From positions 26,003 through 90,002 of the forward strand of contig CALUOK010000007.1 of the NCBI GenBank assembly GCA_944322255.1: a DNA stretch of 64,000 bases. Reading direction: 5' to 3'. The DNA comes from Candidatus Methanomethylophilaceae archaeon. Lineage in GTDB: Archaea; Thermoplasmatota; Thermoplasmata; Methanomassiliicoccales; Methanomethylophilaceae. A model generated the notes under the pieces. The model was not told where the DNA came from, did no database searches, and saw only the letters and a list, made by a program, of their open reading frames with translations. Shown piece after piece: positions 1 to 7,154 of the stretch (positions are counted from its first letter, which is position 1; the number at the start of each line of letters is the position of its first letter). Both the position numbers and the translations under genes were made by a program.

Positions 1-1
1 G

Positions 2-1030
2 CTGAGGCTCCTGAGGGACCAGCTGTGGAGACTGTCCTTCAGCACCTCCGCCGACAGGTTCGACACGGCGGACATACCGGCGTCCTTCAGGATCGGGACG
101 GTCCTGAGGGAGAGCCTCCGCCGCGATTCGGCCAGGTTCACCTTCTCGTTCCGCATGGCCCTGATGTTCTCGCTGTGCGCGTTCGTGTGGCAGTACACCG
201 GCGACGACAACGCCAAGGCGCTCGCCTTCACCACCATCGCGATGGTCCAGCCCTATCTGGAGGGCACGGCCAGGCGCGTGGCCCTCCGTCTCGTCGGGAC
301 GGTGGCGGGGATCGTGGCCGCCATCGCCTCACTGGTCATCGCCGGCGGCGACCTGGCGGTCCTCACCGTCATAATGCTCGTCTCCAACTACGTGTTCACG
401 GTCCTGTCCCCCATGAGGTACGACGCGATGATGGGGTTCGTGACACTGTCCTCCCTGCTGACCGCCATCATGACCAACCCGCCGGAGACCGTCCTCACCG
501 AGAGGGTCGCTTTCGTCTTCGCCGGGGTGCTGATCGCCAGCGTCGCCAACAGGGTGGTCCTCCCGTACCGTCTCTCCGACGAGAACTCCGCCCTCTGCAG
601 GAGGTACCTGGACATCACCCTGGACCAGATACGGTGCTTAGGGGAATCGGCAGACGGGCGCCAGGACCGCCTGACGGAGACCGCCCTGGTGCTGAAGGCG
701 GCGACGGTGTCGTCCAAGATCAGGACCAACCTGACCCAGAGGGCCGACCTGCCCACCCGCGTCCTGCTGTCCAGGCAGGACAGGGTGACGACGGGCGCCG
801 CCCTGGTCTCCAGGTCCCTGTCCACCGCCGGGTCCGGATGCAGGGGCATCATCCACGGCATGGTCTCGGGGTTCGACCCGGGATCCCGCGGGGACGTCCG
901 GGTCCCGGACCTGTCCAGGCTGGAGCAGAAGGAGTCGGACCTCGTCCGCCAGACCGCCGACGTCCTGAACGGGTACCTCCGCGACTCCGCGCTGCTCGAC
1001 ACGGTCGAGGACAGGGGCCGCCACCTATAA
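2..1030 (+). CDS. FUSC-family membrane protein, C-terminal part (5' end outside window)
   Basis: The reading frame is open from base 2, so the true start lies upstream of the window. The visible part holds a hydrophobic block (about residues 50-200 of the visible part) with several membrane segments, followed by a soluble, helical, Arg/Asp-rich tail. The pattern of short paired membrane helices fits the fusaric-acid-resistance / aromatic-acid-exporter (FUSC) family, which exports small organic acids across the cytoplasmic membrane. The substrate cannot be told. It ends in TAA and is followed 24 bp later by an amidohydrolase gene with its own promoter. Family call is by overall pattern only. 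Confidence 0.6.
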   Translation: MRLLRDQLWRLSFSTSADRFDTADIPASFRIGTVLRESLRRDSARFTFSFRMALMFSLCAFVWQYTGDDNAKALAFTTIAMVQPYLEGTARRVALRLVGTVAGIVAAIASLVIAGGDLAVLTVIMLVSNYVFTVLSPMRYDAMMGFVTLSSLLTAIMTNPPETVLTERVAFVFAGVLIASVANRVVLPYRLSDENSALCRRYLDITLDQIRCLGESADGRQDRLTETALVLKAATVSSKIRTNLTQRADLPTRVLLSRQDRVTTGAALVSRSLSTAGSGCRGIIHGMVSGFDPGSRGDVRVPDLSRLEQKESDLVRQTADVLNGYLRDSALLDTVEDRGRHL

Positions 1031-1054
1031 CATGGCACATCCCCATGACGGCTC

Positions 1055-2572
1055 ATGCGCACGATCTTCCTGGGCGGACACATCCTGACGATGAACGAGA
1101 CGGAGGCGGAGGCTGTTCTGGTGGAGGACGGGAGGATAGCCGCCATGGGCGGTTCTGACCTGCTGAGATCGCTCCACCCAGACGCCGAGATCCGCGACCT
1201 CGGAGGCAGGACCATGATGCCCGGGTTCGTCGACGCCCACGGGCACTTCGCCGCCTACGCCATGGCCCTGCTGCAGCTGTCTCTCAGGGAGGCCCGCGAC
1301 ATGGGCTCCCTCCTCCGCCTGATATCGGACAGGGCCGACACCACCGCCGAAGGTGGATGGGTGGACGCCCGCGACTACGACCCGTCGAAGCTCTCCGAGC
1401 GCAGGGACCCCACGCTGGAGGAGCTGGACCGCGCCTGTCCGGACCGGCCCTTGTGCCTGCACCATGTGTCCGGGCACCTGGGACTCTTCAACTCCGCCGC
1501 GATGAGGGCCCTCGGCCTGGACTCCCACCGCCTGGAGGAGGGGCCGTTCATCTCCGCCATCCAGAGGATCCCCGCCGGATCCCCGGAGGACGTGTACGGG
1601 GCGCTGCTGGAGGCGCAGGAGCGCTTCGCGTCGTACGGGGTGACCACTGCCCAGGAGGCCCTGATCAAGAGGGAGATGGTCCCTCTCGTGAGACCATTGG
1701 TGGAGTCCCCCGACTTCTGGATAGACGTCATGGGGTTCGTCGACGCCCCGAACCGCGCCGAGGTCATGGACATGCTCGGGTTCCCCGCCGGGGAGTGGAA
1801 CGGGCATCTGAAGGTCAAGGGCGTGAAGATCCTCCTGGACGGGTCCCCGCAGGGAGGCACCGCGTGGATGGAGGAGCCGTACCTGGACGGCCACAACGGC
1901 GCCGCCACCGTAGGGATGGAGGACATGCACGGGTACCTGGGGGAGGCCGCGGAGCTGGGGCTGGAGGTGGCGGTCCACTGCAACGGGGACGCAGCCTGCA
2001 GGGCCCTGGTTGACCAGGCCGAGAGGGTCTCGGAGGAGACCGGCCTCGACCAGCACGTCGTGATGATACATGCGCAGTTCCTGACCCCGGACCTGATGGA
2101 CAGGATGAAGGCGATCCGCATGGAGCCGTCCTTCTTCGTGTCCCACTCCTGGTACTGGGGGGACCTGTACGTGGAGCTCTTCGGCCGCGACAGGGCCGAC
2201 CGTCTGAGCCCGTGCGGGACCGCGCTGTCCAAGGGGATGAGGATCACGGTCCACCAGGACGAGCCCGTGCTGGAGCCCTGGCCGATGGACGCGGTGTTCT
2301 GTGCAGTCAACAGGGTCACGGAGAACGGCGATGTCCGTGGTGAGAGCGAGAGGATCGGCGTTATGGACGCCCTCAGGGCGGTCACCGTCGACTCCGCCGG
2401 GCAGAACCGCGAGTCCGGGATCGGGGAGATGAGGGAAGGGTGCTTCGCCGACCTGATCATCCTGGACCGCGACCCGCTGGAGTGCGAACCGTCCGAACTG
2501 AGGGATATCAGGGTTCTCGAGACGATAAAGCACGGGCGGACGGTCTACAGGATGGATGAGAACCGTAACTGA
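1055..2572 (+). CDS. YtcJ-like amidohydrolase
   Basis: A 505-residue metal-dependent hydrolase of the amidohydrolase superfamily (YtcJ/AepA branch). Visible family marks are the early beta-sandwich, the metal-binding DAHGHF motif (His62 and His64), a later VAVHCNGD segment and VMIHAQFL, and a C-terminal beta-strand region with the typical FADLIILDRDP ending. Substrates of this branch are mostly unknown; amide or N-formyl compounds are likely. A CTATAACA element about 27 bp before the ATG suggests a leaderless transcript starting at this codon, independent of the upstream FUSC gene. Length matches the family. Confidence 0.85.
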   Translation: MRTIFLGGHILTMNETEAEAVLVEDGRIAAMGGSDLLRSLHPDAEIRDLGGRTMMPGFVDAHGHFAAYAMALLQLSLREARDMGSLLRLISDRADTTAEGGWVDARDYDPSKLSERRDPTLEELDRACPDRPLCLHHVSGHLGLFNSAAMRALGLDSHRLEEGPFISAIQRIPAGSPEDVYGALLEAQERFASYGVTTAQEALIKREMVPLVRPLVESPDFWIDVMGFVDAPNRAEVMDMLGFPAGEWNGHLKVKGVKILLDGSPQGGTAWMEEPYLDGHNGAATVGMEDMHGYLGEAAELGLEVAVHCNGDAACRALVDQAERVSEETGLDQHVVMIHAQFLTPDLMDRMKAIRMEPSFFVSHSWYWGDLYVELFGRDRADRLSPCGTALSKGMRITVHQDEPVLEPWPMDAVFCAVNRVTENGDVRGESERIGVMDALRAVTVDSAGQNRESGIGEMREGCFADLIILDRDPLECEPSELRDIRVLETIKHGRTVYRMDENRN

Positions 2573-2581
2573 AGCGAACCG

Positions 2582-3892
2582 TCAGTTCCTCAGGCTTGTT
2601 ATGGGCACCACATACACTCCGTCCTCACGCCTGTATGCGGAAGGTACCATTCCGCAGACAACACACAGGACCTTCGGCACCCTCTTGCTGTCGGCCATCC
2701 TGTCGGAGAATCTGAGCAGGTTCTCCGCACCCTTGTCGATCTGGTCCGCCCCCAGCTTGATCTCGAAGGCCCCCGTCGATCCGTCGGCCATCTCGATGAG
2801 GGCATCCACATCCCTGTTGCCCTCGCGGTAGTGGAACAGCTTCCCTCCATCGGCGTTGGCATAGATCTGGAGATCCCTCTCGCACATGGCCTCGAACATG
2901 AAGCCGTACGTGTTCAGGTCCCTCATCAGGTCGTTCGTGCTCATGCCGAGTGCCGAGATGGCGATTGCCGGATCGGACAGATGCCTCTTGGGACTCTTCC
3001 CGACCCTTATGGGAGATCTGTTTCCCGGGTTGTACGCCGGCTGGTTATCCAGCAGGAACATCCGGTTCAGAGTATCGATGTAGTTCGCCACCGTCGAATC
3101 CTTGATCGTCTCGTCCTCGAACTCCTTCATGTCCTTGGCCAGGGTGACGTTGCTGCACACCGTCGATTCGTTGCGAGCCAGGGAACGCAGAAGCATCTTC
3201 ATCCTCGTGGGACTCTTGCTCCTGTCGGTGCGGGGAAGGTCCTTCTCGCACAGCTGATCTATGTATCCGGGATATCCCTTCATGTCATCGTCGAATGTCA
3301 GACCTATGTTCCCGGGCCAGCCGCCGCGTACCGTGAGACGTATCAGACGCTTCATGTCCGGCGTCTCGCCCGTCCTCGCCTTGAACCGGGAATCGAACAG
3401 ATCCTTCAGGGAGACCGTCCCCGAGGAATCCCCTGACTCGAACAGTGACATCGTGCGCATGCGTACCGTCGTTATCCGCCCTATCCCGCTGTGGAATGGC
3501 GTCGAGCCCGGCGTGTCCGCCGGGTCGCCACTGACGACCTCCGGGGGTGTGGACGACCCGCATAGGATGAATTGGCCCTTGGCCGTGGTTCCGTCGCAGG
3601 CTCTCCTGACTCCATCCCATATCGCCGGCACGGTCTGCCATTCGTCGATCAGATGCGGCCTGTCTCCATCCATCGCTTGGTTTACGTCGGCCTTCGCCAA
3701 CTTGAGATTGTTGTAATCGAACGACGGATCGTCGAGTGCGAACACACTTCCCGAATGGTTCAGCGCCGTCCATGTCTTACCGCAGTACTTCGTCCCCTCT
3801 ATCGACACGGCACCATACATTCTCAACAGATTGTCGATGTGCGCATCTATCAGCCGGGGCCTGTATCCGTTCGGCGTCAGAGTCATTCCCAC
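2582..3892 (-). CDS. DUF4143-type AAA ATPase
   Basis: A 436-residue P-loop protein of the AAA_14/DUF4143 family. It has a canonical Walker A (GTKYCGKT, residues 33-40), a Walker B-like HLIDEW near residue 84 and a C-terminal DUF4143 region with the YREGNRDVDALIE and AFEIKLG pattern of a PD-(D/E)XK-like nuclease fold. These proteins are abundant in gut methanogens and anaerobes; their cellular role is not established. Codon use looks slightly less GC-biased than neighbours, which suggests a mobile or recently acquired gene. Three 23-bp tandem repeats lie just before its start. The first ATG (3892) is used; an ATG two codons later is possible. Confidence 0.85.
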   Translation of the reverse strand: MGMTLTPNGYRPRLIDAHIDNLLRMYGAVSIEGTKYCGKTWTALNHSGSVFALDDPSFDYNNLKLAKADVNQAMDGDRPHLIDEWQTVPAIWDGVRRACDGTTAKGQFILCGSSTPPEVVSGDPADTPGSTPFHSGIGRITTVRMRTMSLFESGDSSGTVSLKDLFDSRFKARTGETPDMKRLIRLTVRGGWPGNIGLTFDDDMKGYPGYIDQLCEKDLPRTDRSKSPTRMKMLLRSLARNESTVCSNVTLAKDMKEFEDETIKDSTVANYIDTLNRMFLLDNQPAYNPGNRSPIRVGKSPKRHLSDPAIAISALGMSTNDLMRDLNTYGFMFEAMCERDLQIYANADGGKLFHYREGNRDVDALIEMADGSTGAFEIKLGADQIDKGAENLLRFSDRMADSKRVPKVLCVVCGMVPSAYRREDGVYVVPITSLRN

Positions 3893-3934
3893 TTCTCCGA
3901 AACAAGCATGCTATGATTCTATTTTACCATGACG

Positions 3935-4010
3935 ATAAGACTTTTCATACTTTTATGGTAAAGAATTTCATACTCTTATGGTAAGATTTTTCATACTTTC
4001 ACGGTAAGAT
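3935..4010. repeat. Three 23-bp tandem direct repeats upstream of the DUF4143 ATPase
   Basis: The core TTTCATACTYTTAYGGTAAG recurs with an exact 23-bp period: the CATAC element sits at 3946, 3969 and 3992. A weaker fourth partial copy lies at about 3924-3940. The block is AT-rich in a GC-rich genome and ends about 45 bp before the start of the minus-strand ATPase gene. The position suggests operator or iteron-like sites for a regulator of that gene. No regulator is identified. Confidence 0.8.
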
Positions 4011-4135
4011 TTTGCAAACCCCATGATGGGACAACCGGTGGAGCAGAGCTGAGGAAAACCTGGCGATGCACAAAGAGAAACCCGAATCGCGCAGAGGATG
4101 CCCCGAATCAAGAATCGCGAGAAGGAATGAATGAG

Positions 4136-4208
4136 TGCGGACGCCGGGATTCGAACCCGAGTTCTAACCTTGGCAAGGTTAAGTGATAACCAGCTACACT
4201 ACGTCCAC
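4136..4208 (-). tRNA. tRNA-Gly(GCC)
   Basis: Read on the minus strand, the 73-nt sequence folds as a cloverleaf. The acceptor stem is GTGGACG/CGTCCGC with one T-G wobble. The anticodon loop is TTGCCAA (anticodon GCC) and the T loop is TTCGAAT. The discriminator base is A and no CCA is encoded. It stands alone between the ATPase gene and a small ORF. Confidence 0.95.
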
Positions 4209-4311
4209 ACGTGGTAAGTCGGGGATTGTCTGATTAGATATAAAGATATCGAATATGTTCGACATTTGATGACGATATGACTATCATGATTGACAGGAGC
4301 ACTTGGATTCC

Positions 4312-4336
4312 CTGCATCTATCAAATCAAGATGCAG
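4312..4336. repeat. Short perfect inverted repeat in the 4209-4421 gap
   Basis: CTGCATCT and AGATGCAG form a perfect 8-bp inverted repeat with a 9-nt loop. It lies between the divergent tRNA-Gly gene and the small antitoxin-like ORF. It could be an operator or a hairpin. Nothing else was recognised in this 213-base gap. Confidence 0.45.
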
Positions 4337-4421
4337 ACTGAATATGCCTCTTGATCCGGATTGCATCGCTTAGCAGGGTCAGATACGATACGCATACCAT
4401 CATTTATGTCGGAAACGCACT

Positions 4422-4640
4422 ATGGCCGCGATGACACCCGCACCTAAGCCGACATCCATAACCGAAGACGGTCACAGAGATGCAGACGTGGCGAACATGG
4501 AGTCCTGGGAGGACATGTCGAGGGCCTCCCTCATACACAAGATCGAGGAGGGCATCCGCGAACTGGACCGTGGCGAGAAGATGAGCGTGGATGAGACGAT
4601 AACCATCATCGAAGAAAATCTGTGCCTGGCCGGCCTGTGA
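4422..4640 (+). CDS. Small antitoxin-like protein (RelB/ParD-like tail)
   Basis: A 72-residue ORF. The C-terminal half (KIEEGIRELDRGEKMSVDE, about residues 40-58) matches the pattern common to type II antitoxin and addiction-module proteins. The N-terminal 25 residues are low in structure, and an internal ATG at 4497 could be the real start. No toxin gene is adjacent: the next gene downstream is the DEAD-box helicase. It may be an orphan antitoxin or a small regulator. The call rests on one short motif. Confidence 0.5.
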   Translation: MAAMTPAPKPTSITEDGHRDADVANMESWEDMSRASLIHKIEEGIRELDRGEKMSVDETITIIEENLCLAGL

Positions 4641-4669
4641 TGTGACCTGCGAGACTTCCTTAAATAACA

Positions 4670-4756
4670 TTTATAAATGATAGGCAGGTACGCTCCACCG
4701 AAAAAGGAAAGTCGTCTGGGTCTTGTCCCAGGCAGAGTTTCAGATCAGTGATTTGC
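4670..4756 (+). promoter_or_regulatory. Promoter and structured leader of the DEAD-box helicase gene
   Basis: A TTTATAAA box (4670-4677) predicts transcription from about base 4700. This leaves a leader of about 57 nt, unlike the mostly leaderless genes nearby. The leader contains an A/G-rich stretch and a hairpin CTGGG/CCCAG (4716-4720 with 4727-4731). Long leaders are known for cold-regulated archaeal deaD genes; a similar control is an inference here. Confidence 0.5.
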
Positions 4757-6169
4757 ATGATCTCCAAATTCACAGACATCGGCATCCCCGAGGATGTCGC
4801 CAAAGCCATGGATGACATGGGATGGGAGGAGCCCACCCCGATTCAGGTCAACTCGATCCCGCTCGGACTCAAGGGCGTCGACATGTTCGGTCAGGCCCAG
4901 ACAGGTACCGGAAAGACCGGTGCGTACGGTTCCATCATCCTCGGGACCATCGAGGCTGGCAGGAAGGTCCCCTCCGCCATCGTCCTCGTACCCACCAGGG
5001 AGCTGGCGAACCAGGTCTCCGGCGAGCTCACCAAGCTCGCAAAGTACTCCGGCCACGTCTGCCTCCCCATCTACGGAGGAGCCAGCATCGAGGGCCAGAT
5101 CAAGAAGCTGCAGCAGGGATGCGACATCGTCGCCGGAACCCCCGGTCGTGTCAGGGACATGATCAACAGAGGTGTCCTCAACCTCTCCGAGGTCTCCACC
5201 ATGGTCCTCGACGAGGCCGACAGGATGCTGGACATGGGTTTCATCGAGGACATCGAGTACATCCTGAAGGCCATGCCCGAGAAGAGGCACACCATGCTGT
5301 TCTCCGCCACCATGCAGGAGAACGTCAAGCAGCTGGCCTTCGACTACATGCGCAACCCCAAGGAGGTCTCCGTCTCCCAGGACGAGGTCGTCCTCGACCT
5401 GACCAAGCAGTACTACATCTCCGTGGGCAGGAGGAACAAGTCCTGGGCCCTGTGCAGGATCCTGGACATCGACAAGCCCAAGGCGATCATCTTCTGCCAG
5501 ACCAAGAAGATGGTCGACGTGCTGGACGAGAGGCTCACCAACCTGGACTACAAGGTCGAGGCCATCCACGGCGACATGCCCCAGTCCAAGAGGGAGAAGG
5601 TCATGTCCGACTTCAGGGAGGACAAGACCGACATCCTCATCGCCACCGACGTCGCCGCCAGGGGGCTGGACATCGACGACATCACCTACGTTATCAACTA
5701 CGACATGCCCGACGACATCGACACCTACATCCACCGCATCGGAAGGACCGGCAGGGCCGGAAGGGAGGGTACCGCCGTGTCCTTCGTCACCTCCGAGGAG
5801 GAGCACCTTGTCAGGGAGTTCGAGATGCGCACCGGCATGGAGATCGAGAAGAGGGACGTCCCCGAGGCCGAGCCCGGCACTAAGGACACCATCAAGAGGG
5901 TCGTGGACTACGACCAGATCTCCGACGTCTTCGGCATGTGCAGGTTCGAGGTCAACCTCGGAAAGAAGGACGGCTTCGGCAAGGTCAGCCTGGCGGACTT
6001 CATCATCCGCAACGCCAGGGTCAGGGACGTGTCCATCGGGAAGATAACCGTCGGACCAGAGTCCTCCATCGTCGAGGTCCACAAGGACTTCGGCAACAGG
6101 ATGACCATGGACCTCACCAAGGCCAAGTACAAGAACAAGAGGATCCAGGTCCGCGTCATACAGGACTGA
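4757..6169 (+). CDS. DEAD-box ATP-dependent RNA helicase with DbpA-type RNA-binding domain
   Basis: A 470-residue cytoplasmic RNA helicase that unwinds RNA duplexes using ATP. Motifs appear in order: Q motif region (EEPTPIQ), Walker A AQTGTGKT, PTREL, TPGR, DEAD, SAT, and helicase C-terminal motifs ATDVAARGLD and HRIGRTGRAGR. The last about 75 residues resemble the DbpA RNA-binding (RRM-like) domain found in DeaD/CshA proteins that act in ribosome assembly and cold adaptation. An in-frame GTG lies three codons upstream at 4748; ATG 4757 is preferred. Monocistronic: a strong terminator hairpin follows. Confidence 0.95.
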   Translation: MISKFTDIGIPEDVAKAMDDMGWEEPTPIQVNSIPLGLKGVDMFGQAQTGTGKTGAYGSIILGTIEAGRKVPSAIVLVPTRELANQVSGELTKLAKYSGHVCLPIYGGASIEGQIKKLQQGCDIVAGTPGRVRDMINRGVLNLSEVSTMVLDEADRMLDMGFIEDIEYILKAMPEKRHTMLFSATMQENVKQLAFDYMRNPKEVSVSQDEVVLDLTKQYYISVGRRNKSWALCRILDIDKPKAIIFCQTKKMVDVLDERLTNLDYKVEAIHGDMPQSKREKVMSDFREDKTDILIATDVAARGLDIDDITYVINYDMPDDIDTYIHRIGRTGRAGREGTAVSFVTSEEEHLVREFEMRTGMEIEKRDVPEAEPGTKDTIKRVVDYDQISDVFGMCRFEVNLGKKDGFGKVSLADFIIRNARVRDVSIGKITVGPESSIVEVHKDFGNRMTMDLTKAKYKNKRIQVRVIQD

Positions 6170-6185
6170 TCCCCTGCCTTTCCAC

Positions 6186-6203
6186 GGGCGGGTCCGCCCG
6201 CCC
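6186..6203 (+). terminator. Hairpin after the helicase gene
   Basis: A perfect 7-bp stem GGGCGGG/CCCGCCC with a TCCG loop begins 16 bp after the helicase stop codon. It is followed by a pyrimidine-rich stretch (TCTTCTTCTCTC). This is a plausible transcription terminator. Confidence 0.65.
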
Positions 6204-6279
6204 ATCTTCTTCTCTCACTACAGTTCATCACATTGGAGCCTTCATCCCGACGAGGCCGTTCCCGCATGGTTTCTTTGAA

Positions 6280-6461
6280 TAAAAGGATACGTCTATCCTG
6301 TTTATGATAGCATCTTGATTATACACATGCTCGATATATAATCTATGTATCAGACAAATGTCTATGAATACAGTTTATTCTCTGTATAATCATACACATT
6401 ATCGGACGATACGAAAGTCCCATCAGTCTGTTTTATATACTGGTACCTTGTGGCACCACTC
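6280..6461 (+). promoter_or_regulatory. AT-rich promoter region of the first Phd/YefM-like gene
   Basis: This stretch is clearly richer in A and T than the surrounding sequence and holds repeated TATACACAT / ATACACATTAT-like words. A TTTTATATAC box at 6431-6440 lies about 26 bp before ATG 6462, as expected for a leaderless transcript. No gene was found in it. Confidence 0.6.
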
Positions 6462-6683
6462 ATGGCAACATATGATGTTTCCGAAGCGCAGGAAAAGATG
6501 CGCGAGCTCGTCGACAGATCCCTGATGGGAGAGAAAGTCACCATCAGCACCGGCGCTGGAAACGTCATCATGATCTCCGAGGAGGACTGGGACTCCCTGG
6601 TCGAGGCGGTCAGCGTGCTGACCGTTCCAGCGGTCCTCGAGGCCTACAAGTCATCGCTCAAGGCAGTGTCCGAGAGCGCCTGA
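6462..6683 (+). CDS. Phd/YefM-family antitoxin-like protein 1
   Basis: A 73-residue protein of the prevent-host-death/YefM fold: a DVSEAQEKMRELVDRS helix, then the hallmark segment MGEKVTISTGAGNVIMISEEDWDSL that forms the dimer beta-sheet. Such proteins usually bind operator DNA and neutralise a RelE/YoeB-type toxin. No toxin gene follows. The start is set by the TATA box 26 bp upstream; a GTG four codons earlier would lie upstream of the predicted transcription start. It shares its core with the gene at 6862, which points to a duplication. Confidence 0.8.
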   Translation: MATYDVSEAQEKMRELVDRSLMGEKVTISTGAGNVIMISEEDWDSLVEAVSVLTVPAVLEAYKSSLKAVSESA

Positions 6684-6704
6684 GCACAGCATCACGAACG
6701 CAAT

Positions 6705-6726
6705 GCCGGCCCCGCCGAGGGCCGGC
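6705..6726. terminator. GC-rich hairpin between the two YefM-like genes
   Basis: A perfect 8-bp inverted repeat, GCCGGCCC/GGGCCGGC, with a 6-nt loop lies 21 bp after the stop of the first YefM-like gene. It probably separates transcription of the two copies. Confidence 0.55.
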
Positions 6727-6861
6727 GACCCCCTAGTTTCTAACAGCACCCACGTTGCCAGGGCCCCTCATCGATTCGCGTACGGAACCGCCGTCCGCAT
6801 CCGTATCCCTACGGAGACTACTTCGGTTCGGTTGATATCCTCCATAGACATCCCCTCGATC

Positions 6862-7068
6862 ATGGCGGAGTTCGGAGTCGAGGAGACTCGCATGAGGCTG
6901 CAGGAGATCGTAGACAGGTCAATCATGGGCGAGAAGATCACCGTGTCCACGGAGAGGGGCAACGCTGTCATCGTCTGCGAGGAGGACTGGGACAGCCTGA
7001 TCGAGATCATGAGCGGTCTGGCCTCCAAGGGTATCCTCGGCGCCGCCGGATCCCCCGCTGCCTTCTGA
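6862..7068 (+). CDS. Phd/YefM-family antitoxin-like protein 2
   Basis: A 68-residue paralogue of the previous gene. The shared core is EIVDRSIMGEKITVSTERGN followed by EEDWDSLIEIM. The frame is open much further upstream, but similarity to the paralogue begins at MAEFGVEETRMRL, so ATG 6862 is chosen. No toxin partner is adjacent: the next gene is convergent thrS. The C-terminal ends of the two copies differ, which may reflect different partners or decay after loss of the toxin. Confidence 0.75.
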   Translation: MAEFGVEETRMRLQEIVDRSIMGEKITVSTERGNAVIVCEEDWDSLIEIMSGLASKGILGAAGSPAAF

Positions 7069-7123
7069 GCGCGGACTCGGAAAAACATCCAACAGTGGAG
7101 GCCGCACCTCCGCGGAAGGGGAT

Positions 7124-7144
7124 CCCTCCCGGAACCCGGGAGGG
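7124..7144. terminator. Hairpin between convergent YefM-like and thrS genes
   Basis: CCCTCCCGG and CCGGGAGGG form a perfect 9-bp stem with a 3-nt loop in the 86-bp space between the two convergent genes. It can serve as terminator for either strand. Confidence 0.65.
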
Positions 7145-7154
7145 TTGTGAAGTT

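Noticed and set aside
3736..3984. 82-codon plus-strand frame running into the 23-bp repeats
   Set aside because: Most of it is antisense to the DUF4143 gene and the rest is translation of the tandem repeat. There are no signs of coding.
3935..4010. CRISPR array
   Set aside because: The repeats are directly tandem with a 23-bp period and no unique spacers, and no cas genes are present.
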